Source: Myxococcota bacterium
GTDB taxonomy: Bacteria > Myxococcota_A > UBA796 > UBA9615 > JAKLKC01
Direction of reading: 5' to 3'
DNA length: 64,000 bases
Assembly: GCA_023150875.1 (NCBI GenBank)
Contig: JAKLKC010000002.1
Coordinates: forward strand, 62,001-126,000
Of this stretch, positions 39,969-48,992 are shown piece after piece (position 1 is the first letter of the stretch; every line of letters begins with the position of its first letter). The translations under genes were made by a program, and so were the position numbers. The notes beneath the pieces are model-generated. The model saw only the letters and a list, made by a program, of their open reading frames with translations, did not search any database and was not told where the DNA came from.

Positions 39969-40687
39969 CCGGTCTGGAGGTCTCGGGACTCCGCTTCGGG
40001 GTCGGAGGGCGGTCCCTCGTGGAGGACGTCTCGTTCCGGGTCGACCCCGGCGAGGTCGTCGGCCTGCTGGGTCCGAACGGCGCCGGGAAGTCCACCTGCT
40101 TCGACCTCGTGATGGGGCTCGCGCGCCCGGCGAGGGGCCGAGTCCTCCTCGGGGGCCGGGACGTCACCCGCTGGCCCCCACACCGTCGCGCCCGTCTGGG
40201 ACTCGGCTACCTCGCCCAGGAGCCGTCGGTGTTCCACGGCCTCACCGTGCGCGAGAACGTGCTCGCCGTCTTGGAACTCGGGGGCCTCCCCCGGGCCGAG
40301 CGCCTGTGCCGGGCCGACGCCCTGCTCTCGGAGCTGGACCTCGCCGCCTTCGCCGACCGGCGGGCGGAGCGCCTCTCGGGCGGGGAGAGGCGCCGCACCG
40401 AGATCGCCCGGGTCCTGGCGGGCGATCCCCGCGTCCTGCTCCTGGACGAGCCCTTCTCCGGCGTGGACCCCCGCTCGGTGGCGGACCTCCGGACCCGGCT
40501 GGAGGGCCTGAGGGCGCGCGGGATCGGTCTGCTCGTCGCGGACCACGCCGCCCGAGACCTCCTGCCCATGTGCGACCGCGCCGTGCTCCTCCTCTCGGGC
40601 CGGATCGCCTTCGAGGGATCCGTCGAGGCCCTGCTCGCCTCGGAGCTGGCCCGGCTGGCCTGGCTGGGCCCCGACTTCCAGCTCTGA
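39965..40687 (+). CDS. lptB: LPS export ABC transporter ATPase LptB
   Basis: ABC ATPase of 240 residues. Walker A GPNGAGKST, Q-loop YLAQEPSVFHGLTVREN, signature RLSGGERRRTEIARVLA and Walker B LLLDEPFSGVD are intact. LptB powers LPS extraction with membrane partners LptF and LptG, which are not in the window. Its place before rpoN is typical of Gram-negative genomes and decides LptB over other ABC ATPases. Confidence 0.93.
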   Translation: MTGLEVSGLRFGVGGRSLVEDVSFRVDPGEVVGLLGPNGAGKSTCFDLVMGLARPARGRVLLGGRDVTRWPPHRRARLGLGYLAQEPSVFHGLTVRENVLAVLELGGLPRAERLCRADALLSELDLAAFADRRAERLSGGERRRTEIARVLAGDPRVLLLDEPFSGVDPRSVADLRTRLEGLRARGIGLLVADHAARDLLPMCDRAVLLLSGRIAFEGSVEALLASELARLAWLGPDFQL

Positions 40688-40800
40688 CTCCGCCCCGCCG
40701 GCCGATCCACCCCCTTGGATCACTTTCCTGGCGGAGGTGCAAGCGCTCGTCACATCACGCTTTGCCCGTCCCGGCGGTCCTCCGCGGGGGGGGCGTTTCC

Positions 40801-40828
40801 TTTACTCGGGCATGGTGGTTGCTATAAT
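40801..40828 (+). promoter_or_regulatory. rpoN promoter with perfect TATAAT
   Basis: TTTACT (40801-40806), 16-bp spacer, TATAAT (40823-40828), preceded by TGC (extended -10). It gives rpoN its own transcript separate from lptB. Confidence 0.7.
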
Positions 40829-40940
40829 CCCCCCAGGTGCGAAGAAGCGGTGGCCGGACCGAGGTGCTCGTCGTCAAGTGCCCGGATCAACTCAGGTTTC
40901 GAGAGGCGCAGCCGTTGCCCCTCTCTGAGAGTGATTGCTC

Positions 40941-42377
40941 ATGGCCCTGGAGATGAAGCAGACGCTCAAGATGAGCCAGCAGCTCGTGATGACCCCGCAG
41001 CTGCAGCAGGCCATCAAGCTCCTTCAGCTCAACCACCTCGAACTCGCCGAGCACATCTCGCAAGAGATGGTCAACAACCCGACCCTGGAGGAGCAGCAGG
41101 ACAACAGCCCCCGGGACGACGACCTCGCGCAGGTGGACATGCGGGTCACGCCGGAGCGGGAGGCCGATCCCGAGGCGTCCGACCCCCGGGGGGCCGATCC
41201 CATCGACTGGGCGAGGTACCTCGAGGACGACTACCGCCCGGGACAGAGGCAGGGGGTGGGGCCCACCATCGCCGACGACCTGCCACCGCCCGAGACCAAC
41301 CTGACCCGCCACACGTCCCTCGCGGACCACCTCATCTGGCAGCTCCACCTCACCACCACCGATCAGGACCTCGCCATGGCCGCGGCGATGATCATCGGTG
41401 AGGTCGACGACGACGGGTACCTCCAGGCGGAACTGGCCGAGATCGCGGCGTCGAACGGCGTGACCCTGGAGCTGATGGAGGCGGCCCTGTCCCTGGTCCA
41501 GTCGTTCGACCCCCTGGGCGTCGGCGCCCGGGACCTGCGGGAGTGCCTCCTGATCCAGGCGCGAACCCTCTTCGCCGACGACAAGGTGATGGAGGCGGTC
41601 ATCGATCGCCACCTGCCCGAGCTGGAACGGAAGAACTACGCGGCCATCGCCAAGGACCTCTCCGTCAGCATCCCCCGGGTCATCGAAGCGGTGAAGGTGA
41701 TCACCGAGATGGAGCCCAAGCCGGGGCGCCCCTTCGCCGGCGAGGCCCCGCAGTACATCACCCCCGACGTGTACATCCAGAAGGTCGGGGAGGAGTACGT
41801 GATCCTCCTGAACGAGGACGGCCTGCCGAAGCTCCGGGTTAGCCCCTACTACCGGTCCATCCTCTCGGGGGTCGTCAAGGGCGACAAGGAGTACATCCAG
41901 GAGAAGCTCCGCTCCGCGACCTGGCTCATCAAGTCGATCCACCAGCGCCAGCGCACGGTGTACAAGGTCGTCGAGAGCATCATCCGCCACCAGAGGGAAT
42001 TCTTCGACAAGGGCATCGCCTACCTCAAGCCGATGATCCTGAGGGACATCGCCGATGACATCGGCATGCACGAGTCGACCATCTCCCGAGTGACGACCAA
42101 CAAGTACGTCCACACCCCCCAGGGCATCTACGAGCTGAAGTACTTCTTCAACAGCGGGATCTCCCGCGTGCACGGCGAGGACGTCGCCAGCGAGACGGTC
42201 AAGCAGAAGATCAAGAAGCTGATCGCGGGGGAGAACCCCCGGAGGCCCCACTCGGACCAGGAGATCGTCGAGCTGCTGGGGGAGCGGGAGAACATCGACA
42301 TCGCCCGTCGCACCGTGGCCAAGTACCGAGAGATGATGGGGATCCTGCCGAGCAGCAAGCGCAAGCGGGTCTTCTGA
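40941..42377 (+). CDS. rpoN: RNA polymerase sigma-54 factor
   Basis: Sigma-54 of 478 residues. The N-terminal region I, LKMSQQLVMTPQLQQAIKLL, is the activator-interaction helix. An acidic linker, the core-binding region, an HTH that reads the -12 element, and the RpoN box ARRTVAKYRE near the end recognising -24 are all present. Complete length. Its targets would be activated by bacterial enhancer-binding proteins, none of which is encoded here. Confidence 0.98.
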   Translation: MALEMKQTLKMSQQLVMTPQLQQAIKLLQLNHLELAEHISQEMVNNPTLEEQQDNSPRDDDLAQVDMRVTPEREADPEASDPRGADPIDWARYLEDDYRPGQRQGVGPTIADDLPPPETNLTRHTSLADHLIWQLHLTTTDQDLAMAAAMIIGEVDDDGYLQAELAEIAASNGVTLELMEAALSLVQSFDPLGVGARDLRECLLIQARTLFADDKVMEAVIDRHLPELERKNYAAIAKDLSVSIPRVIEAVKVITEMEPKPGRPFAGEAPQYITPDVYIQKVGEEYVILLNEDGLPKLRVSPYYRSILSGVVKGDKEYIQEKLRSATWLIKSIHQRQRTVYKVVESIIRHQREFFDKGIAYLKPMILRDIADDIGMHESTISRVTTNKYVHTPQGIYELKYFFNSGISRVHGEDVASETVKQKIKKLIAGENPRRPHSDQEIVELLGERENIDIARRTVAKYREMMGILPSSKRKRVF

Positions 42378-42424
42378 CTCGGGTTTCGGTGCGCCAGGCA
42401 AGCCTGGGTACCGAAACACGAGTC
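42376..42424 (+). terminator. Long 49-nt inverted repeat at the rpoN stop
   Basis: Three consecutive paired blocks: GACTCG/CGAGTC, GTTTCGGT/ACCGAAAC and CCAGG/CCTGG, closing on a 4-nt loop. It begins within the rpoN stop codon. No T-run follows, so its role as terminator, processing site or protein-binding site is open. Confidence 0.55.
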
Positions 42425-42770
42425 GGACCGGACGCCGCCGCGGCGTGGCCGGGCCGCCGCCCGGGGCCGCGCCGTCCCGTACGTTTCCCCCATCCAGCCG
42501 CGCCGATTCCCGCCGATGGGAGGGGCCACGCCGCGGAAAGATCCGGCGCCCCGACGCCTCCGGACGTGGTAGAACCGGTCTTGGAGGCTCGTCCCCCGAG
42601 GGACTTCCCGTGCCGCCCGTCCGCGTCCGGCGACCCGCCCCAGTCGTCCCGCAGCGGACCGACCGAGGGCGGAGAGGGCGCGCCACCGTCCCGGCCCCCG
42701 CGGGTGGACGAGCCGACCGCGCCCTGGGGCCCCGATGAACGGAGACCCGAACCCCGCTACGGAGACCGCC
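42425..42770. other. rpoN-hpf spacer
   Basis: About 345 bases without a convincing gene. GC-rich; a weak GTAGAA near 42570 could be a -10 box, and an in-frame ATG at 42735 lies before the preferred hpf start. No sigma-54 (GG-N10-GC) site of good quality was found. Confidence 0.3.
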
Positions 42771-43130
42771 ATGCACGTGACCGTGACCTTCCGGAACGCC
42801 GAGCCGACGGAGGCGCTCAAGCAGTACGCCAGCCAGAAGCTGCTCAAGCTCAAGAAGGTGCTCATCAAGCCGGAGGAGGCCCACGTCATCTACTCCGTCG
42901 AGAAGTTCCGGCATCACGTCGAGCTCATCGTGTCGGCCAACGGCGAGCGCTTCGTGTGCAACGAGGAGTCGAAGGACATGTACGAGGCCGTGGACCTCGC
43001 CCTGGGCCGGATCGAGGTGCAGCTCCGCCGGTACAAGGAGCGCGTCCGCCAGCGCAAGGGTGAGCCCGGCGTCGCCGGCCAGGCCCAGGAGGTCGTCTAC
43101 GAGGAGGAGATGGAGCCGACCCCGGTCTGA
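42771..43130 (+). CDS. hpf: Ribosome hibernation promoting factor
   Basis: Short HPF/YfiA-type protein, 119 residues. MHVTVTFRNAEPTEALKQYA opens the fold, followed by a basic helix (KLLKLKKVL) and IEVQLRRYKERVRQRK. It binds the 30S subunit to silence ribosomes in stationary phase. ATG 42771 has GGAGA 6 nt upstream; ATG 42735 would add 12 residues not seen in the family. An acidic tail follows the core. Location next to rpoN is conserved. Confidence 0.93.
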   Translation: MHVTVTFRNAEPTEALKQYASQKLLKLKKVLIKPEEAHVIYSVEKFRHHVELIVSANGERFVCNEESKDMYEAVDLALGRIEVQLRRYKERVRQRKGEPGVAGQAQEVVYEEEMEPTPV

Positions 43131-43230
43131 TCCGTGCTCCCCGGGGTCGGGCGGGCCTCTCCCCCGCCCGACCCCGTCGGACGGAGTGGAAGACACGGCC
43201 GCTCCGAACCACCGCCCCCAGGAGGCGCCC

Positions 43231-44211
43231 TTGGGCTCGATCGAGGTCCGCAGGCTCGCCCAGGACCACCAGTACCTCCGCCTCACCCTCCTCGCGGGCG
43301 CCGCGGGCCTGGACGGGCTCGTCACCTCCCCGCGGATCCAGAAGACGGGCCTGGTGTTGACCGGGAGCGCCAGCGCCGATCCGGGGCGCATCCAGATCCT
43401 CGGCCAGTCCGAGGTCCGCTACCTGGAGGGCCTCTCGGAGCGTGCCCGGAGGAAGGCGGTGCACCACATCCTCGCCGAGGCCGAGGTCCCCTGCCTCATC
43501 GTCACCCGTGGCCTCGACCCTCCTGCCGGGCTGGTGGAGGAGGCGGAGGAGGCGGGCAAGCCCCTCTTCCGCACCACGCTGAGCTCCGGCTACTTCATCG
43601 GGAAGCTCCACGGCTACCTGGAGGACAAGCTCTCCACCACCACCACCCTGCACGGCGTGTGCGTCGACGTGTTCGGGGTGGGGATCCTGCTTCGGGGCGA
43701 CAGCGGGATCGGCAAGAGCGAGTGCGCCCTGGACCTCATCGTGCGCGGTCACCGGCTGGTGGCCGACGACGTCGTCGAGGTGGTGAGGAAGCCGCCGGCC
43801 ACCTTGTTCGGCTACGGTTCAGACCTGATAAAGCACCACATGGAGATCCGCGGCCTGGGGATCATCAACATCCAGGACCTCTTCGGGGTTGCGGCCATCC
43901 GCGACCGCAAGGTCATCGACCTCGTCATCGAGCTCGTGGCGTGGAAGGTGTCCGACGACTCCTACGACCGCACCGGCCTGGAAGACCTGCGCTGCGACGT
44001 GCTGGGGGTGGCGGTGCCGTTGCTGAGGCTCCCCGTCAGCCCGGGGCGAAACGTCGCGACGGTCGTCGAGGTGGCGGCCCGGAACTACCTCCTCCAGCGC
44101 CGGGGCCATCACTCCGCGCGGGAGTTCCAGGACCAGCTCCAGGCGCGCCTCGCGGATCGGCGCCCGTCCCGAGTCCACACCCTTCCCCCCGAGGACGAGG
44201 TCGCCGAGTAG
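43231..44211 (+). CDS. hprK: HPr kinase/phosphorylase
   Basis: 326 residues. Walker A GDSGIGKSECAL (residues 156-167), then HRLVADDVVEV and MEIRGLGIINIQDLFG of the HPrK signature. It phosphorylates and dephosphorylates HPr on a regulatory Ser. TTG 43231 is chosen because GGAGG lies 5 nt upstream; GTG 43186 in the same frame is less well placed. In deltaproteobacteria rapZ often follows hprK; here it does not. Confidence 0.93.
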   Translation: MGSIEVRRLAQDHQYLRLTLLAGAAGLDGLVTSPRIQKTGLVLTGSASADPGRIQILGQSEVRYLEGLSERARRKAVHHILAEAEVPCLIVTRGLDPPAGLVEEAEEAGKPLFRTTLSSGYFIGKLHGYLEDKLSTTTTLHGVCVDVFGVGILLRGDSGIGKSECALDLIVRGHRLVADDVVEVVRKPPATLFGYGSDLIKHHMEIRGLGIINIQDLFGVAAIRDRKVIDLVIELVAWKVSDDSYDRTGLEDLRCDVLGVAVPLLRLPVSPGRNVATVVEVAARNYLLQRRGHHSAREFQDQLQARLADRRPSRVHTLPPEDEVAE

Positions 44212-44213
44212 CC

Positions 44214-44615
44214 ATGACCGGTGTGATCGTCGCCACCCACGGCAAGCTGGCCTCCGCACTCCTGGACGAGGCCATCCGGATCACGGGACCCGTGGAGCGG
44301 GCCGTGCCCCTCGAGGTCTCCACCCGGATCCCGCTGCCGGAGCTCCGGGACCTCTTCCAGAGGGCGGTGGCGGAGGTGGGCGACGGAGGGGGGACGCTGA
44401 TCCTCGTGGACCTGCTCGGCGGAACCCCCTGCAACCTCGGGCTGCCCCTGTGCGGGCGCCGGGACGTGGCGGTGGTCACGGGGACCAACCTGCCGATGGT
44501 GATGAGGGCCCTGCTGAAGCGCGACGAACTCCCCCTCGCCGAGTTGGCGGCGGAGGTCGCGGCGTACGGTGTGCGGGCCATCGGGATCCCCTCCGATCGG
44601 CCGGCGGGAGCGTAG
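44214..44615 (+). CDS. PTS EIIA component, mannose family
   Basis: EIIA-Man-type phosphocarrier, 133 residues. IVATHGKLASALL carries the phosphorylatable His9; LVDLLGGTPCNL is the second conserved motif. No IIB, IIC or IID genes are nearby, so it probably acts as a phosphorylation-state signal rather than in sugar import. It sits 2 nt after hprK. Confidence 0.9.
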   Translation: MTGVIVATHGKLASALLDEAIRITGPVERAVPLEVSTRIPLPELRDLFQRAVAEVGDGGGTLILVDLLGGTPCNLGLPLCGRRDVAVVTGTNLPMVMRALLKRDELPLAELAAEVAAYGVRAIGIPSDRPAGA

Positions 44616-44622
44616 GAGCGAG

Positions 44623-44916
44623 ATGAACCGGGACGTGGAAGGACCCCGCTCGGCCAGTGGCCGTTTCGTCGTCCGCAACTCGCTGGGGATGCACGTCCGC
44701 TCCGCGGCGGCATTCGTGCGCCTCGCCCAACGCTTCCGCTCCGACATCACCGTCGCCAAGGACGGGATCCAGGTCAACGGGAAGTCGATCCTGGGCCTGA
44801 CGAGCCTGATGGCGACCCAGGGCTCCACCCTCCACATCTCCGCCCGGGGGCCGGACGCCGAGGAGGGGGTGCGGGAGCTCGGGGGCCTGGTGGACTCCGG
44901 GTTCGGGGAGGAGTAG
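44623..44916 (+). CDS. ptsH: Phosphocarrier protein HPr (unusual Arg-Ser site)
   Basis: HPr of 97 residues. NSLGMHVRSAAAFV carries His24, the phosphate acceptor from enzyme I, and GKSILGLTSL carries Ser55, the HPr-kinase target. The usual family motif is GLHARPAA; here the Pro after Arg is Ser. A 12-residue N-terminal extension is also unusual. TAGGAG precedes the ATG. Confidence 0.92.
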   Translation: MNRDVEGPRSASGRFVVRNSLGMHVRSAAAFVRLAQRFRSDITVAKDGIQVNGKSILGLTSLMATQGSTLHISARGPDAEEGVRELGGLVDSGFGEE

Positions 44917-44918
44917 GC

Positions 44919-46679
44919 GTGACCTCGCGGGTGAGCGGCCCCCGGATCTTCTTCGGCATCCCGGCCTCTCCCGGCCTGGTGATGGGGCGGGTCTACGTGC
45001 TGGACCGGGGGGAGGTCACCACTCCGCGCTACCACATCGAGGCCGAGGAGGTCCCCCTCCAGGTCCACCGCTTCGCCCGCGCCCGGGCCCGCGCCCAGCA
45101 GCAGCTCGAGGCGCTGCGGGCGCGGACCGCCGAGGCCGAGGGGGGCAGCGAGGCGGCGGTCATCCTGGACGCCCACGTGCTGATCTCCCAGGATCCCGAC
45201 CTGATCCGGAGGACCGAGGAGGCGATCGAGACCCGCCTGATCAACGCCGAGTGGGCGCTCCGGGACGAGCTGGAGGAGCTGAAGGCGGCCTTCTCCGCCC
45301 TGGACGACGCCTACTTCCGGGAGAGGGGCAACGACCTGGACCAGGTGGGGCAGCGCATCCTCAGGGTGCTGGCGGGGCACTCCGAGGAGCCGATGCCCCA
45401 CTTCCCCGAGGGGGCGGTGGTGGTGGCCCGGGACCTGACGCCCGCGGACACGGCGAGGCTGGCCAACATGCGGGTGGCCGCCTTCGTCACCGAGGTGGGG
45501 GGGAGGACCTCCCACACCGCGATCCTGGCCCGCTCCCTGGACATCCCCGCCGTCGTCGGGATCTCCTCCATCGCGTCGGCCCTGGAGACGGGGGACATGG
45601 TGATCGTGGACGGCGACCGGGGGGTGGTGATCCTGGAACCCGAGGCCGCCGCCGTCGCCGACTTCGAGCGCCGCAGCCAGGCCCGCCGGGTCCGGGAGGA
45701 GTCGCTCCGGGTCCTCCACGCCCTGCCCGGGCGCACCGCCGACGGCACCCGGGTCCGCCTCCACGCCAACCTGGAGCTCCCCCAGGAGGCCCACCTGCCC
45801 GCCCGCTTCGGGGCCGAGGGGGTGGGGCTGTTCCGCACGGAGTTCCTGTTCCTGAATCGGGACGTCCTCCCCGACGAGGAGGAGCAGTACGCCAACTACG
45901 TGAAGGTCATCGAGCAGAGTCCGGGGCCGGTGGTGATCCGCACCCTGGACCTCGGAGGGGACAAGCTCCCCGTGCACCATCCCTACCGGGAGCCCAACCC
46001 CGCCCTCGGGCTCCGGGCGATCCGTTACTGCCTGGTCCACCCCGAGGTCTTCCGGCCCCAGATCCGGGCGATCCTCCGGGCCGCCCGCCACGGCGACGTC
46101 CGGATGCTGCTGCCCCTCATCAGCTCCATCGAGGAGGTCCGGCGGGCCAAGGCGGTCATCGAGGAGTGCCGTGGCCAGCTCCGCATGGAGGGACAGCAGG
46201 TCCCGGACCGCGTCCCCCTCGGGGTCATGATCGAGACGCCGGCGGCCTGCCTCGTCGCCGACCGCCTGGCCGCCGAGGCGGACTTCTTCTCGGTGGGGAC
46301 CAACGACCTCGTCCAGTACACGCTGGCCATCGACCGGGCCAACGAGCACCTGGCCCACCTCGCCCAGCCCCTGCACCCCGCCGTGTTGGAGCTGCTGCGC
46401 CTCACCACGGCGGCGGCGGAGCGGGCGGGGATCGAGTGCACCCTCTGCGGCGAGGCCGCCGCCGAGGTCTACTACGTGCCGGCCCTCCTCTCCGTGGGGT
46501 TCCGCGCCTTCAGCATGAACCCCGTGTCGATCCCCCAGGTCAAGGAGATCCTGTCCCGGCTCACCATCGAGGTCGCCGAGGCCCTCACCCTTCGCGCCCT
46601 CCAGGAGCCGACGCCCTCCCAGGCCCGTGCCCACCTCATCGAGGGGGTCCGGGAGCTGCTCCCGGAGATGCTGGACTGA
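44919..46679 (+). CDS. ptsI: PTS enzyme I (phosphoenolpyruvate-protein phosphotransferase)
   Basis: 586 residues. Starts the phosphorelay by taking phosphate from PEP. GIPASPGLVMGRVYV opens the protein; GGRTSHTAILARS holds the phospho-His, about residue 199; GVGLFRTEFLFLNR, MIETPAACLVADRLA, FFSVGTNDLVQYTLAIDR and TLCGEAAA form the PEP-binding barrel. It begins 2 nt after the HPr stop. hprK-EIIA-HPr-EI together form a regulatory PTS. Confidence 0.96.
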   Translation: MTSRVSGPRIFFGIPASPGLVMGRVYVLDRGEVTTPRYHIEAEEVPLQVHRFARARARAQQQLEALRARTAEAEGGSEAAVILDAHVLISQDPDLIRRTEEAIETRLINAEWALRDELEELKAAFSALDDAYFRERGNDLDQVGQRILRVLAGHSEEPMPHFPEGAVVVARDLTPADTARLANMRVAAFVTEVGGRTSHTAILARSLDIPAVVGISSIASALETGDMVIVDGDRGVVILEPEAAAVADFERRSQARRVREESLRVLHALPGRTADGTRVRLHANLELPQEAHLPARFGAEGVGLFRTEFLFLNRDVLPDEEEQYANYVKVIEQSPGPVVIRTLDLGGDKLPVHHPYREPNPALGLRAIRYCLVHPEVFRPQIRAILRAARHGDVRMLLPLISSIEEVRRAKAVIEECRGQLRMEGQQVPDRVPLGVMIETPAACLVADRLAAEADFFSVGTNDLVQYTLAIDRANEHLAHLAQPLHPAVLELLRLTTAAAERAGIECTLCGEAAAEVYYVPALLSVGFRAFSMNPVSIPQVKEILSRLTIEVAEALTLRALQEPTPSQARAHLIEGVRELLPEMLD

Positions 46680-46754
46680 ACCGAGGCGCGCGCCCCGCGG
46701 GGCGCCGGCCGCGTCCGACGGACCCCGGATCGCCCCCGGCGGGGAGGACCTTCC

Positions 46755-47135
46755 ATGAGACCGACCGGCCGCCGCCACGGAGCTCCCCTCGTCGCCCTGT
46801 GGACCGCGGTGGCGGCGCTCCCCCTCCCGGCGGGATGCGGCGATGGGCCGGACTCCGACTGCGCCACCGTGACGACGGTCTGGGAGGGGGACGCCGAGGC
46901 GTTCTTCGCCACCTACTGCGCGACCTGCCACTCCCAGTCCCTCGCCGGGGACGACCGCCAGGACGCGCCGGTCTCGGTGAACTTCGACTCCTACTCGGAC
47001 ATCGTGGGCGTCGGCCCCGCCTACGTCCGCGCCCAGATCGAGGGGCCCATGCCGCCCGCCGGCGACCCCCAGCCCGGGGACGGGGAGAGGGCTCGGATCA
47101 TCGACTGGCTCGACTGCGGGGCGCCGGAACGCTGA
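46755..47135 (+). CDS. Monoheme c-type cytochrome lipoprotein
   Basis: A 126-residue exported protein. The N-terminus has Arg residues, a hydrophobic core and a LPAGC lipobox. AFFATYCATCHSQSL is a single CxxCH haem c site, and a late Met (PMPPAG) may be the distal ligand. The Cys near the end (DWLDCGAPER) is extra. Similar monohaem domains of the PSCyt type carry electrons or bind carbohydrates. The stop is 13 bp from a convergent gene. Confidence 0.75.
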   Translation: MRPTGRRHGAPLVALWTAVAALPLPAGCGDGPDSDCATVTTVWEGDAEAFFATYCATCHSQSLAGDDRQDAPVSVNFDSYSDIVGVGPAYVRAQIEGPMPPAGDPQPGDGERARIIDWLDCGAPER

Positions 47136-47148
47136 CGGGTGCGGCGGG

Positions 47149-48957
47149 TCAGCGGCGGCGCCACCTGCCGAGGACGAGGACGAGGGGGAGCCATCCCGAA
47201 GGGGAGCCGCCGTGGCCGCAGGTCATCGTGGAGGGGGTGTCGAGCCCGACCTGCTGGCTGCCGCTCGGATCGTCGTCGCCCAGGGCGGCGTCGTCATCGC
47301 CGGCATCGTCGTCGGCGACGTCATCGTCGCTGGCGTCGTCGTCGCTGGCGTCGTCGTCGCCGGGATCGACCTCGGCCTCCTCCTCGACCAACGTCAGCAC
47401 CTGGTCGGCCGGCACGTCGAAGAGGTGCTCCGCCCTCCCCGAGGGCCACACCACCCTCACCTCGTCCGCAACGGTCGCCGTCCCCAGGCCGAAGGTCCGA
47501 TCGAACAGTCGAGCGCTGCCGTAGCTGGTGCCGCCGCTGACCTCGTGCATCTGCTCCGCACCGCCGGACCGCACCCGGATCCGGGCGCCGATGGCATCGG
47601 GGTGCCCCTGGGTGGCCCTCAGCCTCACGGTCAGCCAGTGGTGGCCGGTGGCCTGGACGTTCTCGTACAGGTACATCGAAGGGGAGAGATCGTCGGGCTC
47701 ACGGGACATCCCCGAGGTGAGCACGTCCAGGTCTCCGTCCTCGTCGTAGTCGAGGAAGACGGTGCCGAACTGGGGCGACCGCTCCAGGGGCTTGGGCCCG
47801 AGGTCCTCCTGGGAGAAGGTGCCGTCCCCGCGGTTCCAGAAGACGAAGTCGAGTCGGAGCGCGTTGGTCACGAACAGGTCCTGCCAGCCGTCCAGGTCGA
47901 AGTCCTCGAAGGCGGTCCCCCAGGAGACCTTCACGATGTCCGGGTCGTTGGCGTAGCCCGTGACCCCCGCGGTCTCCTGGGACTCGACGAAGAAGCGGGG
48001 AGCGACCTGGAGCCACAGCTTGTTGGCCTGGGTGTTCGAGAAGTAGTAGTCGAGGTCCCCGTCCCGATCAGGGTCGCCCACGGCGATGCCCATGTTCCAG
48101 AGCACGAGGCGGTTGGGGTCCAGGTCGAAGGCCTTCAGGACGCCACCCTCGGTCCCCTTGTTCCAGTACAGGCCGTCCGGTTCCACCTGGGGCCCGTGGT
48201 CGTTGGCGCTGTAGAGGTCGACCCATCCGTCGCCGTCGAAGTCGCTGGCGGCCACCGCCAGGGTGCAGCCGTCGTTGTCGACGCCGAGCTCGGCGCTGCG
48301 GTCGACGAACTGGAGGGGGCCCTCCTGGATGAACAGGGAGTTCCCGTTGCAGACGTATTGGACCGACGGGCACTCCTCGCTGGACCAGGTGTCGAAGGTC
48401 GGCGGTTCGGTGAGGAACGGCTCGATGCAGCGGGCGTGGTTGGCGACGTAGACGTCGAGGTCGCCGTCCCGATCCAGGTCGGCGAGGGCCGAGCCGACGG
48501 TGGACTTGCCGGCGAACTCCAGCCCCGTGCCCGGCACCTCGATGAATCGGCCGGTGCCCGCATCGTTGAGGAGGAGGCGGTTCCCCGCCGACCCGGAGAG
48601 GAGGAGGTCGGGCCAGCCGTCGACGTCGATGTCGGCGGCGGAGACCCCCGCCCAGGAGGCGTCCAGGGCCGCCGCGTCCCCGATCTCCTCCACCGGCTCG
48701 AAGGTGCCCCCCGCGTTGCGGAAGAGCAGGTTCGGGGGCTGCTTCCGGGTGATGAAGAGGTCCGGCCTCTCGTCCAGGTCGAAGTCGATGAGCGCGGCGC
48801 CGCCCCCCTGTTGGCCGGTGCCCTCCGCGATGGGGTTGATCACGTCCGCGAGGCCGACTTCGGCGGTGACGTCGACGAAGGACTGCCCGCGGGCGGGCGC
48901 ACCCCCCGCGGCGGCCGCGAACGCGATGAGGCACGCTACCGAGCGATGCACGCGCAT
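47149..48957 (-). CDS. FG-GAP/UnbV-type beta-propeller protein with Asp-rich linker and C-terminal sorting tail
   Basis: A 602-residue secreted protein. Signal peptide to about residue 24. At least eight FG-GAP/VCBS-type calcium-loop repeats, such as DFDLDERPDLF, DIDVDGWPDLL, DLDRDGDLDVY, DFDGDGWVDLY and DYDEDGDLDVL, form a propeller, then an ASPIC/UnbV-like domain (GHHWLTVRLRA, IGARIRVRSGG). A linker of GDDDAS-type repeats leads to TCGHGGSPSGWLPLVLVLG and Arg-Arg-Arg, a Cys-hydrophobic-basic tail like MYXO-CTERM. The ATG lies 6 nt after a TAGGTT box. Confidence 0.85.
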   Translation of the reverse strand: MRVHRSVACLIAFAAAAGGAPARGQSFVDVTAEVGLADVINPIAEGTGQQGGGAALIDFDLDERPDLFITRKQPPNLLFRNAGGTFEPVEEIGDAAALDASWAGVSAADIDVDGWPDLLLSGSAGNRLLLNDAGTGRFIEVPGTGLEFAGKSTVGSALADLDRDGDLDVYVANHARCIEPFLTEPPTFDTWSSEECPSVQYVCNGNSLFIQEGPLQFVDRSAELGVDNDGCTLAVAASDFDGDGWVDLYSANDHGPQVEPDGLYWNKGTEGGVLKAFDLDPNRLVLWNMGIAVGDPDRDGDLDYYFSNTQANKLWLQVAPRFFVESQETAGVTGYANDPDIVKVSWGTAFEDFDLDGWQDLFVTNALRLDFVFWNRGDGTFSQEDLGPKPLERSPQFGTVFLDYDEDGDLDVLTSGMSREPDDLSPSMYLYENVQATGHHWLTVRLRATQGHPDAIGARIRVRSGGAEQMHEVSGGTSYGSARLFDRTFGLGTATVADEVRVVWPSGRAEHLFDVPADQVLTLVEEEAEVDPGDDDASDDDASDDDVADDDAGDDDAALGDDDPSGSQQVGLDTPSTMTCGHGGSPSGWLPLVLVLGRWRRR

Positions 48958-48963
48958 GGCGAC

Positions 48964-48992
48964 AACCTAGCAGCGGTGGTCCGCCGGAGCAA
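48964..48992 (-). promoter_or_regulatory. Promoter of the FG-GAP gene, leaderless
   Basis: Minus strand: TTGCTC (48992-48987), 17-bp spacer, TAGGTT (48969-48964), six bases, then ATG at 48957. Same -10 and spacing as the rfbD-like gene. Confidence 0.45.

Noticed and set aside
46690-46705. GCGCCCCGCGGGGCGC palindrome after ptsI
   Set aside because: Short, with no loop or T-run; expected by chance in such GC-rich DNA.
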